Source: Candidatus Schekmanbacteria bacterium
Lineage (GTDB): Bacteria; CSSED10-310; JACPHN01
Reading direction: 5' to 3'
DNA: 64,000 bases
NCBI GenBank assembly: GCA_016188575.1
Contig: JACPHN010000075.1
Location: 1-64,000, forward strand
Below the pieces are notes generated by a model that was given only the letters and a program-made list of their open reading frames with translations, did not search any database and had not been told where the DNA came from. How positions within the stretch are numbered: position 1 is the first letter of the stretch; each line of letters begins with the position of its first letter. The translations under genes and the position numbers were made by a program. Positions 33,786 through 43,855 of the stretch are shown in pieces.

Positions 33786-36700
33786 ATGAGGTTGGTCAGA
33801 AACACGGGCACCGATCGCGCATTCGATCTCATTCGCCCGAGTCTCGCGGATGGGGGCGGACTCGATGTCGTTACCCCATCCCTGTCACTCGTCGCGTTCG
33901 TCGAGCTCATCCTGGCGGCCGCGAGCTCGACGCGCCTCCGTATGGTGCTTCCCGCCGACATCTCGACGCTCGCTCTCCACGGCACCGCGGCGGACCGGTC
34001 CGCACGGAACCGGCTGCGGACTCGGTGGCTCGCGCATCAGGTCCGTTGCTCCATCGAGAGGAATGCCGAGATCCGTTCGGCGGCCGGTCCCGTGCCCCAG
34101 GGAGCCTTCATCGTCCGCGACCCCGCCGGAGAACCGCTGTGCGCCCTGCTGGGGTCCATGGCCCTCAGCACGGATGGCCTGGGGCTCGCGCCCGGCAATC
34201 CGCTGAGCCTCATTCAGGCCTCCGAGACATCCGAGGAGGCTCGGCAGCTCGGCCACTGGTTCGAGGCTCAGTGGGCAGGTCTCGCGGAGGGAGGCGGGGC
34301 GAAGCGCTTGCTGGTCGAAGCCCTTGAGCATATCGCCAGCCATCGTGCCCCCTTCCTCGTCTACGCTCTCGCGCTCCACCATCTCTTCCGCAACTCGAAC
34401 GATTCGCTCGACGAGGAGCAGATCATCAAGTCGGCGACAGGCATCCGCGGGACGGTCGTCTGGAGGAAGCTCTTCAAGTTCCAACGCGACGGCGTGGTCG
34501 GCGCGATCGACAAGCTCGACCGCTTCGGGGGCTGCATCCTCGCCGACAGCGTGGGTCTCGGCAAGACGTTCGAGGCGCTCGCCGTCATCAAGTATCACGA
34601 GCTGCGCAACGACCGCGTCCTCGTGCTCTGCCCGAAGCGGCTTCGCGACAACTGGACGCTCTACAAGGCCAACGATCGACGCAACTTCCTCGCGCCCGAT
34701 CGGTTCAACTACGACGTCCTGAACCATACGGACCTGTCGCGCGACGCGGGGCTCTCCGGAGACATCGACCCCACCCATGTCAACTGGGGCAACTACGACC
34801 TCGTCGTCATCGACGAATCGCACAACTTCCGCAACAAGCGCACGCCGCAGAAGGGCGGAGAGACGCGCTACGATCGTCTGATGCGCAAGATCGTCCGCGA
34901 GGGCGTCAAGACGCGGGTGCTCATGCTGTCGGCGACGCCGGTCAACAACCGCATGGCCGACCTGCGCAACCAGATCGCCTTCGCGACCGAGGGCAATGAC
35001 ACGGCACTGTTCGAGCACGGCATCGGCAGCATCGAGAGTACGACGCGTCTGGCCCAGAGGCAGTTCAATCGCTGGCTCGATCTCGAGGAGGCCGAGCGCA
35101 CGCCGGCGCGTCTCGTCGAGATGCTGGGGTTCGACTACTTCACCCTGCTCGACCTCCTCACGATCGCGCGCTCGCGAAGGCACGTGGAGAAGTACTACGG
35201 GCTCACGGAGACCGGGCGGTTCCCTGAACGCCTGAAGCCGATCAATATCAAGGCGGACGTCGACCGGACAGGAGCCTTCCCTGCGATTCACGACATCAAT
35301 CTGGAGATCCGCCGACTGAACCTTGCCGCCTACGCTCCTCTCCGTTACGTGCTGCCGCACAAGCAGGAGGCGTACGACAAGAAGTACGGCACCGAAGTGA
35401 AGGGCGGCACCGGATTCTTCCGGCAGGTGGACCGCGAGGAGAGCCTGATCCATCTGCTCCGCGTCAACGTACTGAAGCGCATGGAGAGCGCCGTCTCGTC
35501 CTTCGCACTGACCGTCGAGCGCCAGCTCCGCGACGTGGAGTCCACGCTGGCCCGTATCGAGGCGCAGGCCGAGGAGCTCGAGGAGCTGGACATCGACGAC
35601 GTGGACATTGAGGATCCCGCGTTCGAGAGCCTGCTCGTCGGGCGGAAGGTCAGGGTGCTGCTGCGGGACGTGGACCTCATCCGCTGGAGGCAGGACCTCG
35701 TGGAGGATCGGAACCGCCTGGCGACGCTGCTCGCCGCGGCCCGACAGGTCGGTCCGTCCCGCGATGCCAAGCTCGCCGAGCTGCGACGGGCGATCGAGGA
35801 GAAATGCCATGACCCGATCAACGCCGGCAACCGCAAGGTCATCGTATTCACCGCGTTCGCGGACACGGCGCGCTACCTCTACGACGAGCTCGCTCCGTGG
35901 GCGAGGGGAACGCTCGGGATCGAGTCGGCGCTCGTCACCGGCGCGGGGAGCAACCAGACGACGTTACCGGGGCTCCGGCGCGACCTCGGCTCGATCCTCG
36001 CGGCGTTCGCGCCCATCTCGAAGGACCGGCCCCAGGACCTCGCCGGGGATGGCGATCTCGACCTGCTCATCGCCACGGACTGCATCTCCGAGGGGCAGAA
36101 CCTCCAGGACTGCGACTGGCTCGTCAACTACGACATCCACTGGAACCCGGTGCGCATCATCCAGCGCTTCGGACGCATCGACCGCATCGGGTCGCCGAAC
36201 GACCGCATCCAGCTCGTGAACTTCTGGCCCAACATGGAGCTCGAGGAGTACATCAACCTGGAGCAACGAGTGAGCGGGCGCATGGTGCTGCTCGACATTT
36301 CGGCGACCGGCGAGGAGAACCTGATCGACCAGCAATCCGGCAATCCGATGAACGATCTCGAGTACCGCCGGAAGCAGCTCCTGAAGCTCCAGGACACGGT
36401 CATCGAGCTCGAGGACCTCTCGACCGGCGTCTCGATCGCGGACCTCACGCTCACTGATTTCCGCATCGACCTGGCGGAGCTCCGGAAAGCCCATCCCGGC
36501 CTGCTCGAGGCACAGCACCTCGGCGCTTTCGCCGTCACGACCGCGCCCGAAGCCGAGATCCCACCCGGGATCGTGTTCTGCCTGCGAGCGGAGGGCGAAG
36601 CCGCCGCACGCATTCGGGATCGTAGCTATCCGCTCTTTCCCTACTACCTCGTCCACGTGGGGGACGACGGCGCCGTGCTCGTGCCGCATACCCGGACCCG

Positions 36701-36983
36701 GCAGATCCTCGACCGGCTGAAGCGCCTCTGTCTGGGGCGCTACCTGCCCGACGCCCATGCCTGCGCGCGCCACGACCGAGCGACGAAGGACGGCGAGGAG
36801 ATGCGCCACGCCTGCCGCCTCCTCGCCGCGGCGGTGGCTTCGGTGACCGGAAAGAGCGAGGAGCGTGCCGTGGCGTCCCTGTTCTCGCCGGGCGGGACCC
36901 ACGCGCTCGCGGGTGAGTTCGCGGGCATCGACGATTTCGAGGTCGTGGCCTTTCTCGTGGTGCTCCCGGAGGAACCCGCGTGA
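33786..36983 (+). CDS. SNF2-family helicase of a type III R-M-like defence locus
   Basis: 1065 residues from the ATG at 33786; GTG at 33774 is an alternative start. Residues 1-200 form a PLD-like or DUF domain of unknown role (DVVTPSLSLVAFVELILAA). The superfamily 2 engine shows Walker A LADSVGLGKTFEAL (~255), DEAH-type VVIDESHNFRN (~342), motif III LMLSATPVNN (~380) and motif VI QRFGRIDRIGSP (~795). A charged linker of about 200 residues separates the two halves. Enzymes of this type translocate on duplex DNA rather than unwind it. The stop overlaps the DUF4391 start. With the following genes it forms one operon; its place suggests DNA sensing or remodelling in anti-phage defence (inference). 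Confidence 0.9.
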   Translation: MRLVRNTGTDRAFDLIRPSLADGGGLDVVTPSLSLVAFVELILAAASSTRLRMVLPADISTLALHGTAADRSARNRLRTRWLAHQVRCSIERNAEIRSAAGPVPQGAFIVRDPAGEPLCALLGSMALSTDGLGLAPGNPLSLIQASETSEEARQLGHWFEAQWAGLAEGGGAKRLLVEALEHIASHRAPFLVYALALHHLFRNSNDSLDEEQIIKSATGIRGTVVWRKLFKFQRDGVVGAIDKLDRFGGCILADSVGLGKTFEALAVIKYHELRNDRVLVLCPKRLRDNWTLYKANDRRNFLAPDRFNYDVLNHTDLSRDAGLSGDIDPTHVNWGNYDLVVIDESHNFRNKRTPQKGGETRYDRLMRKIVREGVKTRVLMLSATPVNNRMADLRNQIAFATEGNDTALFEHGIGSIESTTRLAQRQFNRWLDLEEAERTPARLVEMLGFDYFTLLDLLTIARSRRHVEKYYGLTETGRFPERLKPINIKADVDRTGAFPAIHDINLEIRRLNLAAYAPLRYVLPHKQEAYDKKYGTEVKGGTGFFRQVDREESLIHLLRVNVLKRMESAVSSFALTVERQLRDVESTLARIEAQAEELEELDIDDVDIEDPAFESLLVGRKVRVLLRDVDLIRWRQDLVEDRNRLATLLAAARQVGPSRDAKLAELRRAIEEKCHDPINAGNRKVIVFTAFADTARYLYDELAPWARGTLGIESALVTGAGSNQTTLPGLRRDLGSILAAFAPISKDRPQDLAGDGDLDLLIATDCISEGQNLQDCDWLVNYDIHWNPVRIIQRFGRIDRIGSPNDRIQLVNFWPNMELEEYINLEQRVSGRMVLLDISATGEENLIDQQSGNPMNDLEYRRKQLLKLQDTVIELEDLSTGVSIADLTLTDFRIDLAELRKAHPGLLEAQHLGAFAVTTAPEAEIPPGIVFCLRAEGEAAARIRDRSYPLFPYYLVHVGDDGAVLVPHTRTRQILDRLKRLCLGRYLPDAHACARHDRATKDGEEMRHACRLLAAAVASVTGKSEERAVASLFSPGGTHALAGEFAGIDDFEVVAFLVVLPEEPA

Positions 36984-37738
36984 ACGCGACGGAGCTCCTT
37001 TCGGCGCTCGATCTCCCCGCTGCCGCCCGGGTCGATCGCCGTGTGCCGAAGACGCTGCTGCTCGAACACGGCGCCCCCACGGCGGCCGACAAGCGGCGGA
37101 TCGGCCAGGGGATCGAGCGCCTCACGTGGGTCGCGACGCTGAAGCCCGGCACCGTCGGGATCGCTGTCTACCGGGACGCGGCGCGCGAGGTTCTCGAGAT
37201 CGCCGTGCTGCACCTGACGCTGCGGCCCGTCGCGAAGCTCGCTCGCCTGGTGGAGCTCGTCCACCGGGCGGTCCCCTATCCGGTGGTCGCCGTCACGGAG
37301 CAGGGGGAGACCACGCATCTCTCTCTCGCCCACAAGAGGTGGTCCCAGGGCGAGGCCGGAAAGACGGTGCTCGATGACGCGCTCGTCGCCGTGGCGTGGA
37401 GGGAAGACGCCGAGACCCCGCACGATCGGATGTTCCGCGCGGCGCTCGCCCTCGGGCGGCAGCCGCAAGCGACGCTGCAGGCGGTCTACCACGGCTGGAT
37501 GGACACGGCGACGGCCTTGCAGGCGGCTCGTCGTACGGGTACCTTCGTCTCGAAGGCAGGAGCCGCCGATCTTGCTGAGAGGCGCGACGCCCTCCAAGAG
37601 TGCGAGCGGCTGGAAGCGGGGATCGCGCGCCTGCGCGCCGCCGCGTCCCGGGAGAAGCAGGTGCCCCGGCTCGTGGAGCTGAATCTGGAGCTCAAGCGCG
37701 TGGAGGCTGCTCGGGCCGCCGCGCTCGCGAAACTGTGA
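36980..37738 (+). CDS. DUF4391 domain protein
   Basis: 252 residues, GTG start overlapping the helicase stop (GTGA), so translation is coupled. The middle (residues ~40-150) matches the DUF4391 pattern: KRRIGQGIERLTWVATLKP, VLEIAVLHLTLRP and YPVVAVTEQGETTHLSLAHKR. The C-terminal 60 residues are a Lys/Arg/Glu-rich coiled coil (LVELNLELKRVEAARAAALA). Its biochemical role is not known; the domain is repeatedly found between a helicase and a DNA methyltransferase, suggesting a subunit that links them. No catalytic motif is visible. Confidence 0.85.
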   Translation: MNATELLSALDLPAAARVDRRVPKTLLLEHGAPTAADKRRIGQGIERLTWVATLKPGTVGIAVYRDAAREVLEIAVLHLTLRPVAKLARLVELVHRAVPYPVVAVTEQGETTHLSLAHKRWSQGEAGKTVLDDALVAVAWREDAETPHDRMFRAALALGRQPQATLQAVYHGWMDTATALQAARRTGTFVSKAGAADLAERRDALQECERLEAGIARLRAAASREKQVPRLVELNLELKRVEAARAAALAKL

Positions 37739-37751
37739 AGAGACCGAGAGC

Positions 37752-39669
37752 ATGATGAAGAAGCTGACTGCCGACGACCCCGAGACCCGCTCCACCGACC
37801 TACTCGCCGAGAACGTCGAGCGGCTGAAGGCCCTCTTCCCGGAAGCATTCACGGAGGGTAAGGTCGACTTCGACGTGCTGAGGGAGCTCCTCGGCGGCGC
37901 CGTCGACGAGCGCGAGGAGAAGTACGGCCTCAACTGGCACGGCAAGCGCCGCGCACGGCAGCTCGCACTCACACCCTCCACGGGGACGCTCCGCCCCTGT
38001 CCGGAAGAGAGCGTCGACTGGGACACGACGCAGAACCTGATGATCGAGGGGGACAACCTCGAGGTGCTGAAGCTCTTGCAGAAGAGCTACGCGGGGAAGG
38101 TGAAGCTCATCTACATCGATCCGCCGTACAACACGGGTAAGGACTTCGGCTACCCGGACAACTGCCAGGACAACATTCGGAACTACCTCGAGCTGACCGG
38201 GCAGGTGGATGGCGAGGGGCGGAAGATCAGCAGCAACACGGAGGCCAGCGGGAGGTTTCATACGGACTGGCTGAACATGATGTACCCGCGGCTGAAGCTG
38301 GCGCGCCATCTACTTCGGGACGAGGGGGTGCTGTTTGTCAGCATCGACGATGCTGAGTTGAGTAACCTCACAGCGCTTCTCTCGGAGATCTTCGGAGAGG
38401 AAAACTTCCAGGCCGACATTAGCTGGCAAAAACGCTACACGCGTAGCAATAATACGGTCGACTTTACTACGGTCGTTGAACACCTGTTGGTCTATTCCAA
38501 AAGCGAGGCATTTCTTGTCAACCTGCTGGACCGTACGCGAGAGGCGGATGCTCGCTATTCAAATCCTGACAACGACCAGCGCGGCTCCTGGAAAGGGGCA
38601 TCGTTCCTTAATCCCGCAAGGCCAGAGCAACGCCCGAATCTCTGCTATCCGATCAAGAACCCCAACACTGGACAGGTGACAAATCCGACCAGCAACGCAT
38701 GGAGGAGGTCGCGCGAGGAATTTGAAAGGCTCCAGGGTGAGGGCCGGCTCTATTGGGGAACCGATGGAAAGCAGCCGGTGCCAGCGATCAAGACGTTCTT
38801 GTCGGAAGCGCGGAACATCACGCCGATCAACTTCTGGGAACACACCTACGCGGGCAACACGGACGACGGAACCAGAGAACTGAAGGATCTCTTTGGTGAG
38901 AAGGTCTTCGACAATCCAAAACCCGTACAGCTCATTGGGCGGGTGATCGAGCATGGAAGCGACTCGAACTCCATCATTCTCGACTTCTTCGCAGGCTCCG
39001 GCACCAGCGGTCACGCCGTCATGTGCCAGAACGCAGCCGACTGTGGCAACCGCCGCTACATCCTCGTCCAGCTTCCCGAGCCGCTCGATTCGGAGAACAA
39101 GGACCAGAAGGTCGCTGCGGACTTTTGCGACAAGCTCGGGAAGCCACGCAACCTCGCAGAGCTCACGAAAGAACGGCTACGTCGTGCGGGAGAGAGAGAG
39201 AGAGAGCAAAGCCGAGAACCCCATGTCCGCCGGCGATCTCGGTTTCCGCGTCTTCAAGCTCGACTCGAGCAACATCCGCGCATGGCAGCCCGACCGCGAA
39301 AACCTGGCGCGGAGTCTCTTCGATGCCGTCGAGCATCTCAAGTCGGGCCGCACCGAAGCAGACGTGCTGTACGAGCTGCTCCTGAAGCTCGGCCTCGACC
39401 TGTGCGTGCCCATCGAGACGCGGACGATCGCCGGCAAGGAGGTCCACGCCGTCGGCGGTGGCGTCCTGGTGGCATGTCTCGCCACGAAGATCGGCCGTGA
39501 GGATGTCGAGCCGCTCTCCCATGGCATCCTTGAATGGCATGGAGCGCTCGCCCCGGCGGGCGATCCGACCTGCGTCTTCCGCGACAGCGCCTTCGCCGAC
39601 GACGTCGCCAAGACGAACATGGCCGCTATCCTCGAGCAGCACGGCATCCGGAACGTGAGGAGCGTGTAG
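37752..39669 (+). CDS. mod: Type III Mod adenine DNA methyltransferase, out of frame at an (AG)8 repeat
   Basis: Beta-class adenine-N6 methyltransferase, the specificity and modification subunit of a type III system. The catalytic motif YIDPPYNTGKDFG (~123) comes before the SAM motif DFFAGSGTSGHAVM (~412), the type III order. Between them lies the target recognition region, visibly A/T richer. Upstream of the AG tract at 39190-39206 the frame is that of 37752. Downstream, family sequence (AGDLGFRVFKLDSSN) lies in the +1-shifted frame to the stop at 39669. As sequenced, reading continues wrongly to a stop at 39500 (582 aa). Nine AG units would give the full 639-residue protein. A separate start at the ATG 39223 is possible. 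Starts 13 bp after the DUF4391 gene. Confidence 0.88.
39190..39206 (+). repeat. Dinucleotide repeat (AG)8 inside mod
   Basis: G(AG)8 at 39190-39206 sits exactly where the mod reading frame breaks. Adding one unit (or removing two) joins the two frames perfectly, giving RAGERERESKAENPM in place of the charged linker usual in Mod proteins. Confidence 0.9.
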
Positions 39670-39672
39670 CGT

Positions 39673-40746
39673 ATGAGTATCCGCGAGGACGACCGTGAGA
39701 CGGCGGGCGGCGAGCTCATCCTCTATCAGACCGAGGACGGCCGTACGAGGGTCGAATGCCGATTCGACGCGGAGTCGGTCTGGATGACGCAGGCGCTGAT
39801 GGCCGAGCTCTTCCAGACCACGAAGCAAAACATTGCCAAGCACCTCAAAGCCATCTTCTCGGAGGGGGAGCTCGGGCCGTCGGCAGTTGTCAACCAATGG
39901 TTGACGACTGCCGCCGATGGCAAACAGTATCGCGTCAACTACTACAACCTCGACGCCATCCTCGCCGTGGGCTACCGGGTACGGTCGCCGCGCGGCACGC
40001 AGTTCCGGCGCTGGGCGACCGAGAGGCTCCGCGAGTACCTGCTCAAGGGGTTCGTGCTCGACGACGAGCGCCTGAAGCATCCACCGGTCCCGGGGCTCGG
40101 CGTCCCGGACTACTTCGACGAGCTGCTCGAGCGGATCCGCGACATCCGGGCCAGCGAGGCGCGAATGTACCTGCGGGTCCGCGAGATCTTCGCACTCGCG
40201 GCGGACTACCAGGCGAATACGACGGACACGCCAACGTTCTTCCAGACGATGCAGAACAAGCTCCACTTCGCGGCCAGCGGTCGGACGGCCGCCGAGCTGA
40301 TTGTCGAGCGGGCGAACCACCTCCTTCCGAACATGGGGCTCACGACCTGGAAGGGTGGCGCCGTGCGGAAGGCCGATGTGACCGTCGCGAAGAACTACCT
40401 GAACGAGCAGGAGATCGCGGAGCTCAACCGCATCGTCGTGATGTGGCTCGACTTCGCGGAGGATCAAGCTCGCAGGCGCAAGCAGGTGTTTCTGAGGGAC
40501 TGGGAGCGGAAGCTCGACGAGTTCCTGGCCTTCAACGAACGGCAGGTGCTCGCGGGCAAGGGCTCGGTGAGCAAGGCGGAGGCCGACGAGCGGGCCGAGA
40601 GGGAGTATGAAGCGTATGCGGCGCGACGCCGGGCGCTTCTCGAGGCGGAGGCCGAACGCCAGCAGCGACAGGCGCTCGAGGCCGCCGCCCGGGCGCTTCC
40701 GAAGGAGCGACCGGCGAATCCGCGAGGGGGCCGCAAGAAGCCATGA
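39673..40746 (+). CDS. RhuM-family protein
   Basis: 357 residues starting 3 bp after the restored mod stop. The N-terminus has the RhuM pattern: an antitoxin/KilA-N-like DNA-binding start (ELILYQTEDGRTRVECRF, VWMTQALMAELFQTTKQNI), then NYYNLDAILAVGYRVRS and RRWATERLREYLLKGFVLDD. The C-terminal 90 residues are a long, highly charged helix (EAEAERQQRQALEAAARALP). RhuM proteins recur inside restriction-modification and other mobile loci; the molecular role is not established. Its stop overlaps the res start, so the two are coupled. Confidence 0.88.
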   Translation: MSIREDDRETAGGELILYQTEDGRTRVECRFDAESVWMTQALMAELFQTTKQNIAKHLKAIFSEGELGPSAVVNQWLTTAADGKQYRVNYYNLDAILAVGYRVRSPRGTQFRRWATERLREYLLKGFVLDDERLKHPPVPGLGVPDYFDELLERIRDIRASEARMYLRVREIFALAADYQANTTDTPTFFQTMQNKLHFAASGRTAAELIVERANHLLPNMGLTTWKGGAVRKADVTVAKNYLNEQEIAELNRIVVMWLDFAEDQARRRKQVFLRDWERKLDEFLAFNERQVLAGKGSVSKAEADERAEREYEAYAARRRALLEAEAERQQRQALEAAARALPKERPANPRGGRKKP

Positions 40747-43719
40747 AACTCCATTTCGAGCCCGATCTCGACTACCAGCTCCAGGCCACCGAGGCGGTAT
40801 GCGACCTCTTCCGCGGGCAGGAGCTCTGCCGCACCGAGTTCACGGTCACGAAGGGCGCCGTCGGAGGCGCGTTCCTGCCCGGGATGGAGAGCGACCTCGG
40901 GATCGGCAACCGGCTGACGCTGCTCGACGAGGAGCTCCTGAAGAACCTGAACGAGATCCAGCTCCGGAACGGTCTGTCGCCGTCCGCGACGCTCGCCTCG
41001 GGCGATTTCACGGTCGAGATGGAGACGGGCACCGGCAAGACGTACGTCTATCTCCGAACGATCTTCGAGCTGAACAAGCGCTTCGGCTTCACGAAGTTCG
41101 TGGTCGTCGTTCCGTCCGTCGCCATCAAGGAGGGAGTCTACAAGACGCTCCAGATCACCGAGGACCACTTCAAGGGACTCTACGCCGGCGTTCCCTTCGA
41201 TTACTTCCTCTACGACTCGACCAAGCTCGGCCAGGTGCGAAACTTCGCGACCAGCGCGCAGATCCAGATCATGGTGGTGACCGTCGGCGCCATCAACAAG
41301 AGGGACGTGAACAACCTCTACAAGGACAGCGAGAAGACCGGCGGCGAGAAGCCGATCGACCTGATCAAGGCCACGCGGCCGATCGTCATCGTGGACGAGC
41401 CGCAGAGCGTGGACGGTGGCCTCGAGGCAAGAGGCAAGGAGGCCCTCGGGGCCATGAATCCTTTGTGCACGCTCCGCTACTCCGCCACGCACGTGGACAA
41501 GCACCACATGCTCTATCGGCTCGACGCGATAGATGCCTACGAGCGGCGACTGGTGAAACAGATCGAGGTGGCCTCCGCCACGGTGGAGGACGCGCACAAC
41601 AGGCCCTACGTGCGCCTGGTCTCGGTCGCCAACCGGCGAGGCGTCATCGAGGCGCGCGTCGAACTGGACGTGGCGACCGCCGGCGGCAGCGTGCGGCGCC
41701 AGGAGCAGACCGTACAGGACGGCGACAACCTGGAGCAGACCACGGGCCGGGCCATCAATGCCGGATGCCGGATCGGGGAGATCCGCGTCGAGAACGCCAA
41801 CAAGTTCATGGAGCTGCGCGTGCCAGGCGGCGAGGAGTATCTGCGCCCCGGGCAGGCGCGGGGCGACGTGGACGCGCTCGCGGTTCAACGCGAGATGGTC
41901 CGCCGCACGATCAGGGAGCATTTCGACAAGGAAAAGCGCCTGCGGTCGCAGGGGATCAAGGTCCTTTCGCTCTTCTTCGTCGACGAGGTGGCGCGCTACC
42001 GGAAGCACGACGCCGACGGCAATGCCGCGAAGGGAGACTACGCGCTCATGTTCGAGGAGGAGTTCCGGCGGCTCGCCAGCCATCCGGACTACCGGTCGCT
42101 GTTCGCGGACATGGACCTCGGCCGGGCCGCAGAGGACGTGCACAACGGTTACTTCTCCGTCGACCGGAAGGGAGGCTGGAACCGATACCGCGGAGAACAA
42201 CCAGGCCAACCGCGAGGCCGCCGAGCGCGCCTACAACCTGATCATGAAAGAGAAGGAGAAGCTGCTGAGCTTCGACACGCGGCTCTCGTTCATCTTCTCC
42301 CACTCGGCGCTCCGGGAAGGCTGGGACAATCCGAACGTCTTTCAGATCTGCACGCTCCGGAACATCCGCACCGAGCGCGAGCGGCGCCAGACGATCGGGC
42401 GCGGACTGCGCCTCTGCGTCGACCAGGCGGGCCAGCGCGTGCGCGGATTCGAGGTGAACACGCTGACCGTGGTAGCCAACGAGAGCTACGAGGAGTTCGC
42501 GGCGAGCCTCCAGAAGGAGATCGAAACCGAGACCGGCATCCGTTTCGGTATCGTGGAGCGGCACCAGTTCGCCGCCGTGAGCGTAACGGCCCCGGACGGG
42601 AGCGTATCGCCGCTCGGACTGGAGCAGTCGGAGGCACTCTGGAAGCACCTCGAGGCGAAGGCCTACATCGATCCAAAGGGGAGGGTACTGGACACCCTGC
42701 GCGCGGCCCTGAAGGACGGTACGCTCGAGATTCCGGAGCCCTTGGCGCCGCACGCCGGACAGATCGCCGAGATCCTGCGGAAGCTCGCCGGCCGGCTGGA
42801 GATCAAGAACGCCGATGAACGCCGCCAGGTGCGGCCGCGCCAGGCGGTGCTTCACAGCCCGGAGTTCAAGGCTCTCTGGGACCGCATCAAGCACAAGACC
42901 ACCTACCGCGTGTGCTTCGACAACGAGAAGCTCGTCGAGAACTGCGTGCGAGCGCTCCGTGATGCCCCGCCGGTGCCGAGGACGCGGTTACAGTGGCGCA
43001 AGGCCGATCTCACGATCGGCAAGGCCGGCGTCGAGGCAACCGAGCGCGAAGGAGCGCAGACGGTCGTTTTGAACGAGTCCGACATCGAGCTGCCGGATTT
43101 GCTCACCGATCTCGTCGATCGCACCCAGCTCACGCGGCGGACGATCTACCGCGTGCTCGACGAGAGCGGCCGCCTGGACGACTTCAAGCGGAACCCGCAG
43201 GCGTTCATCGAGCTCGCGGCGGAGGCCATCAACCGTTCGAAGCGCCTGGCCGTGGTGGACGGCATCAAGTACCAGCGACTCGGCGACGAGCACTACTTCG
43301 CGCAGGAGCTCTTCGAGCAGAAGGAATTGACCGGCTACCTGAAGAAGATGGTCTCGGACACGAAGAAGTCGCTGTACGAGCATGTCGTCTACGACTCGGA
43401 TACCGAAGCTGCCTTCGCCGACGCGCTCGAGAAGAACGACGCGATCAGGATCTACGCCAAGCTGCCGGGGTGGTTTGAGGTCCCGACGCCGCTTGGAGCT
43501 TACAACCCCGACTGGGCGGTACTGGTCGAGAAGGAGGGGGCGGAAAGGCTGTATCTCGTGGTGGAGACCAAGGCGAGTCGCTTCGCCGATGATCTGCGTG
43601 TCAAGGAGGGCGCGAAGATCGCCTGTGGCAAGGCTCACTTCACGGCGCTCGAGATGGTGGAGACGCCGGCGAAGTACGTGGTTGCTCGCTCACTGGATGA
43701 CGTGCTGCCGTCATCATGA
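40743..43719 (+). CDS. res: Type III restriction subunit Res, frameshifted in the middle
   Basis: ATP-dependent DNA translocase with endonuclease that works with Mod. Starting at the ATG overlapping rhuM, frame one carries Walker A METGTGKTYVYLRT (~95), VIVDEPQSVDGG (~217) and LRYSATH. At 42182-42183 an extra C (aaccgat instead of aacgat) shifts the frame; the rest continues in the next frame with IFSHSALREGWDNPN, RRQTIGRGLRL and a C-terminal PD-(D/E)xK-type nuclease (YNPDWAVLVEKEG then LVVETKAS). Corrected length 991 residues, normal for the family. No repeat tract explains the frameshift, so it is either decay or a sequence error. As read, frame one stops at 42818. Confidence 0.88.
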
Positions 43720-43855
43720 AGTGGCAGGCGTCCTCAAAGCGTCGTTAGCGCCGACGACCCCTGCAGGCGAGGAGCTCGAGAAACGAGATGGTTGAGACCA
43801 CCACGCGGTCGAAGAAGGCGGGAGCAGGAGTGGAGGCGGGTCGAAGGGATCGCTC

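Noticed and set aside
33786-43719. BREX or DISARM system
   Set aside because: The helicase and methyltransferase might suggest these, but PglZ, BrxC-like ATPase, DUF1998 and phospholipase-D genes are absent, and the Mod/Res pair is type III.
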